A stretch of 34,911 nucleotides of DNA from Exiguobacterium chiriqhucha RW-2 (GTDB lineage: Bacteria; Bacillota; Bacilli; Exiguobacteriales; Exiguobacteriaceae). The translations under genes and the position numbers were made by a program. The first letter of the stretch is position 1. Each line of letters opens with the position of its first letter. Below are positions 16,299 through 23,499 of the stretch, piece after piece. Where the stretch lies: the NCBI RefSeq assembly GCF_000416965.1, contig NZ_ATCL01000002.1, positions 1-34,911 of the forward strand, written 5' to 3'. The notes under the pieces were generated by a model, which did no database searches, was not told the origin of the DNA, and saw only the letters and a program-made list of their open reading frames with translations.

Positions 16299-16819
16299 TC
16301 ATTGGCGGGGCAACGCCAAATTTTATGATGTGCCCCTGGACCCCAATAGTGCTCAATCGTCACGAGCGGCGGGCCGAGCCGCTTCTCCCAATAGGCTTGT
16401 GACGTTGGAAAGCCGGCATCTAAATAAAATGCCGTTTGTTGATTCGCCACGAGTTGCCGTCTCATATTGTCTATCAAGAAACGACCGACACCTTGGCGTT
16501 GGGCACCAGGTGCGACGTACATGCATCCGATTTCAGGAACGTTCGGATCGATGTTGACGTGTGCGGTAATGATGTCATTCGGAGGCAAAATCGCGGCCGT
16601 CCCTACGATGACGTCGTCTTGGAGCACCACGAAAATTTGAACGGTCTCGTCCTCGAAACTGTCTTGAACGGTCGTATTCAACCGTTCAACTTCCTCATCC
16701 AACAAGTCGGCATCCTCAAACTGTTCTCGGCGAATCAAATCACTCAGACTCTCCATAAACAGCCGTTGGAGCGGCTTTACATCTTCACGTTCGAGCGGGC
16801 GAAAGTTCAATCTCTCCAC
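16286..16819 (-). CDS. GNAT family N-acetyltransferase
   Basis: The protein has 177 residues. The acetyl-CoA pyrophosphate loop is seen in YVAPGAQRQGVGRFLI (R/Q-x-x-G-x-G/A form), after a beta strand VPEIGCM; the end HYWGPGAHHKIWR is typical of the small-molecule branch. Acceptor unknown. The start is uncertain: GTG 16819 is only two bases from GAGGG, whereas an in-frame TTG at 16810 has that site at nine bases and would give a protein three residues shorter. It lies 26 bases downstream of the CPBP protease gene, probably in one transcript. Confidence 0.85.
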   Translation of the reverse strand: MERLNFRPLEREDVKPLQRLFMESLSDLIRREQFEDADLLDEEVERLNTTVQDSFEDETVQIFVVLQDDVIVGTAAILPPNDIITAHVNIDPNVPEIGCMYVAPGAQRQGVGRFLIDNMRRQLVANQQTAFYLDAGFPTSQAYWEKRLGPPLVTIEHYWGPGAHHKIWRCPANEKET

Positions 16820-16845
16820 TTCCCTCTGTTCCTGAATGATACGTG

Positions 16846-17688
16846 CTAGTCTTTACCCGCGTCCGCTTCTGGCGTAACGTTCGGTTGATGCGACCCTTCC
16901 ACCGCCTCGAGCTGCTCGAGATGATCGTAACCGAGATGTCCATGCGTTCTCCAGATGAGGACGATTGCAGTCGTGACGAGCAATAACGTCAAATGGAGAA
17001 AGCCGATCGGAAACATGCCCGGCTTCATTAGTGGAATGAGTGCGAACGAGACATTGAACATCGTATGGAGCAAGAAAACGGACCATAAATTCATCGTCGT
17101 AACATTGTAGAGCCAGGATATGATGAACGTGAACGCGAGAATCGCCATGGCGTATGCCCAAAACGGGATGAGCGATTGCCCGGTCCCCTCCATCAAAAAG
17201 AGTGGCGTATGCCAGACGGTCCAAATGCTCCCTACGAACAAACTCGCTTTGATCGGGGTCGTCTTCAATTGACACGCGTTGAGCAGATAACCACGCCATC
17301 CGTACTCTTCTTGCATCGTCCCGCCTAGGAACAACATGTAGAAGAACGTCGGCACGACGAGCCACGGACGCTCAAACAGCGACGCCCCTTCTGCATTGGA
17401 CCACCAATAGGCAATCAGGAAAACGAAGGGAAGGAACAACAGGCCGAACGCATAGTATCTGCCTGCCATCCGCCAATCGAATCCCCGCTTCCATAACGTC
17501 GTGACACCTTCCCAACCGTTCTCCCGGAACGCCATGTAACTCCCGGCAAGACTTGGACCGAACGCTCCGATCAGCACAATCGCTTGAATCGGTAACTCGG
17601 TCCCAATAAATAGTCCCCACCACGCCAACCATGAGAACCCGAACGCGATGAGGAGAAATAAGATGATTTCTTTCTTTGTCGGTATCAT
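16846..17688 (-). CDS. CPBP-family intramembrane glutamic protease
   Basis: The protein has 280 residues and about seven to eight membrane segments. The three CPBP (ABI, CAAX-protease-like) motifs are present: EEYGWRGYLL (catalytic Glu pair), WTVWHTPLF (His) and LLHTMFN (His, Asn). Members include Rce1-type prenyl proteases in eukaryotes and, in Gram-positives, proteins linked to bacteriocin self-immunity and peptide processing; the substrate of this one is unknown. Start ATG 17688 follows GGAGAGGAG at four bases. It is the first gene of a two-gene unit with the GNAT gene. The C-terminal 35 residues are hydrophilic, with GYDHLEQLEAVEG, and not conserved in the family as I know it. Confidence 0.88.
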   Translation of the reverse strand: MIPTKKEIILFLLIAFGFSWLAWWGLFIGTELPIQAIVLIGAFGPSLAGSYMAFRENGWEGVTTLWKRGFDWRMAGRYYAFGLLFLPFVFLIAYWWSNAEGASLFERPWLVVPTFFYMLFLGGTMQEEYGWRGYLLNACQLKTTPIKASLFVGSIWTVWHTPLFLMEGTGQSLIPFWAYAMAILAFTFIISWLYNVTTMNLWSVFLLHTMFNVSFALIPLMKPGMFPIGFLHLTLLLVTTAIVLIWRTHGHLGYDHLEQLEAVEGSHQPNVTPEADAGKD

Positions 17689-17849
17689 TCGTCTCCTCTC
17701 CTTCTATCCGTAGTTTACCCGCTTTCCGAACGACTTCCCTATTTCATGCAAAAAATATTTTTATTATATGAAGCAAAATGATAGATGGACTTTTGAATTC
17801 CAAGGTATAATTGAAATTACAACAAAATTACATTCATAGTGAGGTATAT

Positions 17850-20207
17850 ATGGAACCAGTCGTTGAACACTCGATGAGTCACAATGGGTTTCTCGTGATT
17901 CTGTCTTATCTGATTGCCGCCGTTTCTGCTTACGCCGCCATCGAACTGGCCCGACGTGTCAATTCAGCGAACCGTTCCACCCAAAACGTCTGGATCATCG
18001 CTGGTGGCGCGACACTCGGTCTCGGCATTTGGTCTATGCATTTCATCGCCATGCTGGCCCATGAGGTATTGCGACCGATCACGTATTCGGTCCCGCTCGT
18101 CCTATTGTCCGTCGTCATCGCCATGGCCGGTTGCATGTTCGGCTTCTTGATTGTCTCGCGTCGCACGACTCGACCAGCCCTAATCGGTGCCGGGTTAGTC
18201 ATGGGAGGCAGTATCGCCAGCATGCATTATGTCGGGATGGCAGCGCTCCAAGGCGTCACGACTTCCTACAACCCATGGTTGGCAGCGCTATCGATTTTGA
18301 TCGCGCTCGGTGCCTCGCTCGTCGCCTTATGGATTGGCTTCTTTTCGAAGTACACACAGAAAAAGATGCATATGGAACTGAAGGTGTTCTTCTCCCTTTT
18401 GATGGGTGTCGCCATCTTCGGCATGCATTTCGTCGGCATGCTAGCGGCGACGTTCACGTTCGTTGAGACAGACAGACCTTTCGCCAATGCGATTGAGCCT
18501 TCACTGCTCGCATGGCTCGTGACGGCGATTACGATTCTCTTGTTCGCCATCTTCTTCTTATCACTCACGCTCGACCGTCATCTCCGCAAACGAGAATTCA
18601 TTCAAGCGACGATTCTTGATTCGACGACGGATGCAGTCGTCACGACGACGAAAGACGGGATGATTCAATACGCGAACACAGCCTTCTATCGCTTGTTCGA
18701 TGAAGTCGAGCAGGATGCCTTCTTCCAAGACTATCATCCGTCGCTCACAATCAATCAACCGTTCCATGAACCGAGACGCGTCGATCTCGACGACCGGACG
18801 ATTGAAGTGACGAGTTATCCACTCAAAGGGGAAACGATGGACCAAGTACTTTGGTTCTTGCGTGACGTCTCGGAGACAATTGCCTCACAGCGGCTCGTCG
18901 AACATATGGCGTATCACGATACGCTCACGGATTTACCGAACCGGCATAAGCTCGAACGGATTTTAGCCGAACATATTCAAATCGAAGACCCGGTCGCTTG
19001 TCTCTACATCGACATCGACCGGTGGCGTTTCTTGAGTGACATGCTCGGGCATCACGGCTCGGACGAACTGACGATGCAAATCGCTGAGCGTCTGCAAGTG
19101 ACCATTCACCCGGATGACATTTTGACGCGCGTCGGTTCATCCGAATTCATCATCTTGCTGTTTGATAAGCGGAGCACGCTCGCCAAACAGAAAGCCGAGA
19201 AGTGTATCAAGGCGATCTCGCAACCGTTCGATATCGACGGGACGACCGTCGAACTGACGATGAGCGCCGGCATCAGTCATTATCCGAAAGATACGAAGTC
19301 GGCCGAGGAGCTCGTGCAATACGCACGCCTCGCCGTCCACGAGTCGAAACGGACCGGTAAGAATCAAATTAAAGAATTCGAAGACGAGTCGAAGCATCAA
19401 ATCCTTCGTACCGTCGAAATCGAAAAGGCGCTCGCGCAGGCGCTCGACCGAAATGAGTTTTCACTCGTGTACCAGCCGAAAGTGTCACTTACGCAAAATC
19501 GACTCGAAGGCGTTGAGGCGCTCCTGCGTTGGAACAACCGCGAGCTCGGTCACGTGTCACCGACCGACTTCATTCCAATCGCTGAAAACACGGGCCTCAT
19601 TCACCCGATCGGCAATTGGGTCATGCGTGAATCTTGCCGAGCCTGGGTCCGTTGGAATAAGTCCGGCGTGAAACCGTTCACGCTTTCGGTCAACGTCTCC
19701 CCGCTCCAGTTCGCGCGTGAGGATTTCGTCGAGTCGCTCCAGGCCATCTTGGATGAGACCGGGATGGACCCAATGTTCCTCGAGCTCGAGGTGACGGAGT
19801 CGTCGATGCTGTCATATGAAGAATCGACGCGAGAGAAACTCACCCAGCTCCACCAGTTCGGGATTTTAATCTCACTCGACGATTTCGGGACGGGCTACTC
19901 GTCGTTCCGTCAATTGCGTGAGCTACCGGTCCAAGTGTTGAAAATCGACCGGTCGTTCATCGTCAACTTGTTCACCGACCGGAACCAGGAAGCCATCGTT
20001 CGCTCAATGATTCAACTCGGCCATAACTTGGGCATGAAAGTGCTCATGGAAGGCGTCGAGACGTCGGATCAGCTCGAATGGTTACTGAACGAACAGTGTG
20101 ATTACGTCCAAGGTTATTACTTCAGTCGTCCACTTCTTGAAAAGGACGTCGTGAAACATGTCAAATCGGTCACGACGTACATCGAGTTTGGAAAGACACG
20201 CGCTTGA
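17850..20207 (+). CDS. MHYT - GGDEF (degenerate) - EAL c-di-GMP signalling protein
   Basis: The protein has 785 residues. Start ATG 17850 has GTGAGGT four bases upstream; a TTG reading 13 codons longer begins at the -10-like TATAAT and is rejected. The first about 240 residues form the MHYT membrane sensor with the three repeats WSMHFIAM, ASMHYVGM and GMHFVGM, thought to bind copper and sense a gas. A short PAS-like region follows. The GGDEF domain has GSSEF at 429-433 instead of GGDEF, so cyclase activity is doubtful; it may bind GTP as a regulator. The EAL domain looks intact: EAL (556-558), EVTES, DDFGTGYSS, KIDRSF, EGVET. The likely net activity is c-di-GMP hydrolysis in response to the membrane sensor. 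Single gene, own terminator. Confidence 0.95.
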   Translation: MEPVVEHSMSHNGFLVILSYLIAAVSAYAAIELARRVNSANRSTQNVWIIAGGATLGLGIWSMHFIAMLAHEVLRPITYSVPLVLLSVVIAMAGCMFGFLIVSRRTTRPALIGAGLVMGGSIASMHYVGMAALQGVTTSYNPWLAALSILIALGASLVALWIGFFSKYTQKKMHMELKVFFSLLMGVAIFGMHFVGMLAATFTFVETDRPFANAIEPSLLAWLVTAITILLFAIFFLSLTLDRHLRKREFIQATILDSTTDAVVTTTKDGMIQYANTAFYRLFDEVEQDAFFQDYHPSLTINQPFHEPRRVDLDDRTIEVTSYPLKGETMDQVLWFLRDVSETIASQRLVEHMAYHDTLTDLPNRHKLERILAEHIQIEDPVACLYIDIDRWRFLSDMLGHHGSDELTMQIAERLQVTIHPDDILTRVGSSEFIILLFDKRSTLAKQKAEKCIKAISQPFDIDGTTVELTMSAGISHYPKDTKSAEELVQYARLAVHESKRTGKNQIKEFEDESKHQILRTVEIEKALAQALDRNEFSLVYQPKVSLTQNRLEGVEALLRWNNRELGHVSPTDFIPIAENTGLIHPIGNWVMRESCRAWVRWNKSGVKPFTLSVNVSPLQFAREDFVESLQAILDETGMDPMFLELEVTESSMLSYEESTREKLTQLHQFGILISLDDFGTGYSSFRQLRELPVQVLKIDRSFIVNLFTDRNQEAIVRSMIQLGHNLGMKVLMEGVETSDQLEWLLNEQCDYVQGYYFSRPLLEKDVVKHVKSVTTYIEFGKTRA

Positions 20208-20210
20208 TCA

Positions 20211-20240
20211 GACTGCAGCCCTTACGCTGCAGTCTTTTTT
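20211..20240 (+). terminator. Terminator of the MHYT-GGDEF-EAL gene
   Basis: GACTGCAGC-N6-GCTGCAGTC followed by TTTTTT, three bases after the stop codon. Confidence 0.9.
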
Positions 20241-20246
20241 GTATGC

Positions 20247-20280
20247 AAAAATTCTCCCATGCCACCAGACACGGGAGAAT
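20247..20280 (-). terminator. Terminator of the mtl operon
   Basis: Minus strand ATTCTCCC-N14-GGGAGAAT followed by a T run, just after the mtlD stop codon. Confidence 0.8.
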
Positions 20281-20284
20281 CGTT

Positions 20285-21430
20285 TTACGAGACTTGCGCT
20301 TTTTCTTGCTCGCGAATCAAGTGGTATTGTTCGAGGATTAGCTTCGTCAGCGTATCATCCTCATGCAATTGGAGATATTTTTCTACCGTCGAGACGATGC
20401 CGTCTTCTTCGATGGAAAGATTGAGTTCAGAAGATTCTGAATCCTCAGGGTTGTAATAGGTCAAGGCAGCCGCGATTCCGTAGGCCAGTTCATTCGGTTC
20501 GATGCCGTTATCGATGAGTTCGCGGGCTGGTTTGACGAGCCGATCACTCGGTCCGAGCTTACGGATCGGTGAGCGGGCGACACGTGAGACTTCATCTTTC
20601 AACTTCGGATTCTCGAATCGTTTGATGATCTTTTGAATGTATTGGCTGTGTTCTTTCGCCTCGAATCCATACTTCTCGAGGAGGAGCCACCCGGTCTCAT
20701 ACAAGGCGCCTTGCACGACTTGACGGACACGGCGGTCTTTGAGCGCCTCGTCGATCGTCGCTTTCCCGAACAAGGAACCGATGTACGACGCGATGGCGTG
20801 ACCCGTGTTGACCGTGAACAGCTTCCGTTCGATGTATGGCCCAATCTCGTCGACCCACGTCACACCTTGAAGCGGGGGCCGTTCGGCCAATCCTTTCGTC
20901 TCGATGACCCACTCGTAAAACGTCTCGACCTCGACGAATAGCGGGTCTGCGTGTTGTTGTAACGGGACGATCCGGTCGACGGCCGCATTCGGGAACGAGG
21001 CATTGGCCGTCCCGATACCACCTGACGCTTCAATCGCTTGATGAAGTGATGCGCTACCGCCAATCATGTTCTCGCAAGCAATCACATAAACGGGTGCCGA
21101 CGTCACGCGTTCACGGAGTCCTTCGCTGATGAGTGGCGCGACTTTCGGCAACAGCGTCGGTCCGACCGCAGTCGTGACGAGATCGGCCTCCGCGATGAGG
21201 GCGATGACACGCTCCGGATCGGTCAAGCTATTGACCCCACGAACTCGGTCGACGAGGACGTTGTCGACGCCTTCTTCGGCGAATCCGACTTCATAAAATC
21301 GCTTGTCTTCTAACGCTTGGATGACGGTATCGTTAATATCGACGAACGCGACCTCATAACCACTCTGATTGAGCAGCAATCCGATAAATCCACGTCCGAT
21401 ATTCCCTGCCCCAAAATGTACGGCTTTCAT
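20285..21430 (-). CDS. mtlD: Mannitol-1-phosphate 5-dehydrogenase
   Basis: Oxidises mannitol 1-phosphate to fructose 6-phosphate with NAD+, feeding imported mannitol into glycolysis. The protein has 381 residues, normal for the family. The Rossmann fold begins at the N-terminus with AVHFGAGNIGRGFIG, and the signature around the active site includes NTGHAIASYIGSLFG and the preceding KLFTVN. The start ATG shares its A with the stop codon of mtlF (TAATG), and GAGGTGG lies within the end of mtlF, so translation is coupled. Last gene of mtlA-mtlF-mtlD, ending at a hairpin terminator. Confidence 0.96.
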   Translation of the reverse strand: MKAVHFGAGNIGRGFIGLLLNQSGYEVAFVDINDTVIQALEDKRFYEVGFAEEGVDNVLVDRVRGVNSLTDPERVIALIAEADLVTTAVGPTLLPKVAPLISEGLRERVTSAPVYVIACENMIGGSASLHQAIEASGGIGTANASFPNAAVDRIVPLQQHADPLFVEVETFYEWVIETKGLAERPPLQGVTWVDEIGPYIERKLFTVNTGHAIASYIGSLFGKATIDEALKDRRVRQVVQGALYETGWLLLEKYGFEAKEHSQYIQKIIKRFENPKLKDEVSRVARSPIRKLGPSDRLVKPARELIDNGIEPNELAYGIAAALTYYNPEDSESSELNLSIEEDGIVSTVEKYLQLHEDDTLTKLILEQYHLIREQEKAQVS

Positions 21431-21861
21431 TACGCCACCTCTTCCATGAATAGCGACAAAATCTCTTCTTTCGTCTTCGCCTGTACAAGACGCTCGACGT
21501 TATCCTCATCTGAACAGATGACCGCGATTTGGGACAGGAGTTCCAAATGTTCGTCATCCACACCAGCAATCCCGATGACGAGTTTCGCCGTCTGGCCACC
21601 GAAATCGACGCCGGCCGGCACTTGGAGGATGGAAATCCCCGTCTTTTGAACGGCGGATTTCGCTTCCTCGGTCCCGTGCGGAATCGCGACTTGGTTCCCG
21701 ATATACACGCTCGAGAGCGCTTGACGTTCGTGCATCGCTTTGACGTAAGCCGGAGATACGCATCCGGCTGCTTCTAACACTTCACCGGCTGCGTCAATCG
21801 CTTCGGCCGACGTGTTGAACGATTGGTTGAGTCGAATCATCTCTGTCTGAATGAATGGCAT
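21430..21861 (-). CDS. mtlF: Mannitol-specific PTS enzyme IIA
   Basis: Soluble phosphocarrier of 143 residues that takes phosphate from HPr and passes it to the EIIB domain of MtlA. The active-site histidine is His62 in AIPHGTEE. ATG 21861 follows AGGAGGA at seven bases. As in many Firmicutes the EIIA domain is a separate protein; MtlA in this window has no EIIA domain, so this gene completes the transporter. It sits between mtlA and mtlD, the usual order. Confidence 0.94.
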   Translation of the reverse strand: MPFIQTEMIRLNQSFNTSAEAIDAAGEVLEAAGCVSPAYVKAMHERQALSSVYIGNQVAIPHGTEEAKSAVQKTGISILQVPAGVDFGGQTAKLVIGIAGVDDEHLELLSQIAVICSDEDNVERLVQAKTKEEILSLFMEEVA

Positions 21862-21905
21862 TTTAGTTCCTCCTATACCTTAACCCTTGTCTCTGTCTAC
21901 TTGTG

Positions 21906-23327
21906 TTATGAGATTTTGCTGCGTTCTGCTTTAATTTCTTCGATCAATTGATCGTAATAGTCGGCGTTCAAGAAGTTCGTGACCGAACGGTGAATCGCAT
22001 CCGGCACTTGTGCCTCGGCCCGGTCCGTCAAATCCTCATGGGTGATGATGAATTGGGCGTCTTTCGGCAATTGGCTAATCGATGTGTTCGTGACTCGAAT
22101 CGGCAAGTTCGCTTTATTCACTTTATTGCGAAGCACCGACGCGCCCATCGCGCTCGAACCCATACCGGCGTCACAAGCAAAGATGATGTGATCGACTTTG
22201 TCGAGACGGTCGTGAACGAGAGCTGACGCATACGACTGGTTGCCTTTCATCGCGCTGACGTTTTGTGTCGCTTCTTCAAGTGACACTTCTTCTGCCGCGC
22301 TCGATTTCAAGATGACACTTGCCACGGCGAACGTGACCGCTGCCGACAAGAGAATCCCTGTGACGAGCCCGAGGTACGAACCGCGTGAAGCCATTGCGAG
22401 GATTGCGAAGATACTACCTGGTGACGCTGGTGCGACGAGACCGACATCGAACAAGACGAATGTGAAGACCCCAGTTGCCCCCCCTGCGATCATCGCAAGG
22501 ATTAAGATTGGTTTCATCAAGACGTATGGGAAGTAAATCTCGTGAATCCCACCGAGGAAGTGAATGATCGCTGCCCCTGGTGCCGTACGTTTGGCCGCGC
22601 CTTTCGCGAACACCATGTAAGCGAGCAGTAAACCAAGACCTGGTCCCGGGTTTGCCTCAAGTAAGAACAAGACCGATTTCCCGGCGTCCGCCACTTGGTC
22701 GACACCGAGCGGGCTCAAAATCCCGTGGTTGATGGCGTTGTTCAAGAACAAGATTTTCGCTGGCTCGATGAATAGACTTGCGATTGGCAACAGTTTCGCA
22801 CCGACGATCCAGTCGACACCGGCTGCCATGACTTTATCAAGGCCGCTCATGATTGGACCGAACACTTCGAAGCCACCGATCATGAGAAGACCACCGATGA
22901 TTCCGACCGAGAAGTTGTTGACGAGCATTTCGAATCCAGCTTTGACTTTGCCTTCGATGAGGCGGTCAAATTGTTTAATGACATATCCACCGAGTGGACC
23001 CATGATCATCGCACCGAGGAACATCGGAATGTCCGTCCCAACGATGACCCCCATCGTGGCGAGTACCCCGACGACTCCGCCTCGTACATCATGAATCAAC
23101 TTACCGCCGGTGAACCCGATTAAGAGCGGTAACAGATACGTGATCGTCGGACCGACGAGTTCTGCTAATTTTTCATTCGGCCACCAGCCCGTTGGAATGA
23201 AGAGGGCGGTGATAATCCCCCAGGCGATGAAGGCGCCGATGTTTGGCATGACCATCCCGCTCAGGAAACTCCCGAACCGTTGTACTTTGACTCGAACCCC
23301 GCCCGAGCCAGCTTGCGCATTCGCCAT
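21906..23327 (-). CDS. mtlA: Mannitol-specific PTS enzyme IICB
   Basis: Takes up mannitol and phosphorylates it to mannitol 1-phosphate. The protein has 473 residues: a membrane EIIC domain (about 1-340, with GGIHEIYFPYVLMKP) and a cytoplasmic EIIB domain carrying phospho-Cys385 in FACDAGMGSSAMGAS. Start ATG 23327 follows GGAGG at eight bases. It is the first gene of the operon, whose promoter region carries an MtlR box and a cre site, so it should be induced by mannitol through MtlR and repressed by CcpA on glucose. Confidence 0.97.
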   Translation of the reverse strand: MANAQAGSGGVRVKVQRFGSFLSGMVMPNIGAFIAWGIITALFIPTGWWPNEKLAELVGPTITYLLPLLIGFTGGKLIHDVRGGVVGVLATMGVIVGTDIPMFLGAMIMGPLGGYVIKQFDRLIEGKVKAGFEMLVNNFSVGIIGGLLMIGGFEVFGPIMSGLDKVMAAGVDWIVGAKLLPIASLFIEPAKILFLNNAINHGILSPLGVDQVADAGKSVLFLLEANPGPGLGLLLAYMVFAKGAAKRTAPGAAIIHFLGGIHEIYFPYVLMKPILILAMIAGGATGVFTFVLFDVGLVAPASPGSIFAILAMASRGSYLGLVTGILLSAAVTFAVASVILKSSAAEEVSLEEATQNVSAMKGNQSYASALVHDRLDKVDHIIFACDAGMGSSAMGASVLRNKVNKANLPIRVTNTSISQLPKDAQFIITHEDLTDRAEAQVPDAIHRSVTNFLNADYYDQLIEEIKAERSKIS

Positions 23328-23370
23328 GTATAAAACCTCCAGTCGATTATTGTGAAAGGTAGATTGTTGT

Positions 23371-23400
23371 AGTGTAGCTAACCGGTTTGTGCTCTACACT
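23371..23400 (-). promoter_or_regulatory. Hairpin at the 5' end of the mtl mRNA
   Basis: AGTGTAG / CTACACT arms (7 bp) enclose a loop with the palindrome AACCGGTT. It would begin within a few bases of the predicted transcription start (about 23397). Such 5' stem-loops can protect an mRNA from decay; an operator role is also possible. Confidence 0.45.
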
Positions 23401-23403
23401 CGT

Positions 23404-23433
23404 ATTGTAGTCTCAGCGTAAGCGCTTTCTCAA
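23404..23433 (-). promoter_or_regulatory. mtlA promoter
   Basis: TTGAGA (23428-23433), 18-base spacer, TACAAT (23404-23409) on the minus strand. Five of six consensus bases match in each element. Confidence 0.7.
23417..23430 (-). promoter_or_regulatory. cre site (CcpA) inside the mtlA promoter
   Basis: AGAAAGCGCTTACG on the minus strand has the AAGCGCTT core of catabolite-responsive elements. It covers the end of the -35 and the upstream half of the spacer, so CcpA binding would block RNA polymerase. Confidence 0.75.
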
Positions 23434-23450
23434 TTCAATCCAGTTCATAC

Positions 23451-23472
23451 TTTGGCAATATTCTGTGCCAAA
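23451..23472. promoter_or_regulatory. MtlR operator
   Basis: An inverted repeat with arms TTTGGCA / TGCCAAA lies about 20 bases upstream of the -35. It fits the MtlR box I recall from Bacillus/Geobacillus (TTGNCACA-N4-TGTGNCAA), with the left half perfect on the minus strand. Position is right for an activator. Confidence 0.7.
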
Positions 23473-23473
23473 T

Positions 23474-23499
23474 AAAAAAATGACCACGGCGGGTCATTT
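23474..23499 (-). terminator. mtlR terminator
   Basis: Minus strand AAATGACC-N6-GGTCATTT followed by further T; it overlaps the mtlR stop codon (23494-23496) and lies next to the MtlR box of mtlA. Confidence 0.8.

Noticed and set aside
16846-17688. CPBP protease as the maturation enzyme of the putative pheromone
   Set aside because: It is about 2 kb away, on the other strand, in a separate unit with a GNAT and of normal composition; nothing ties it to the peptide.
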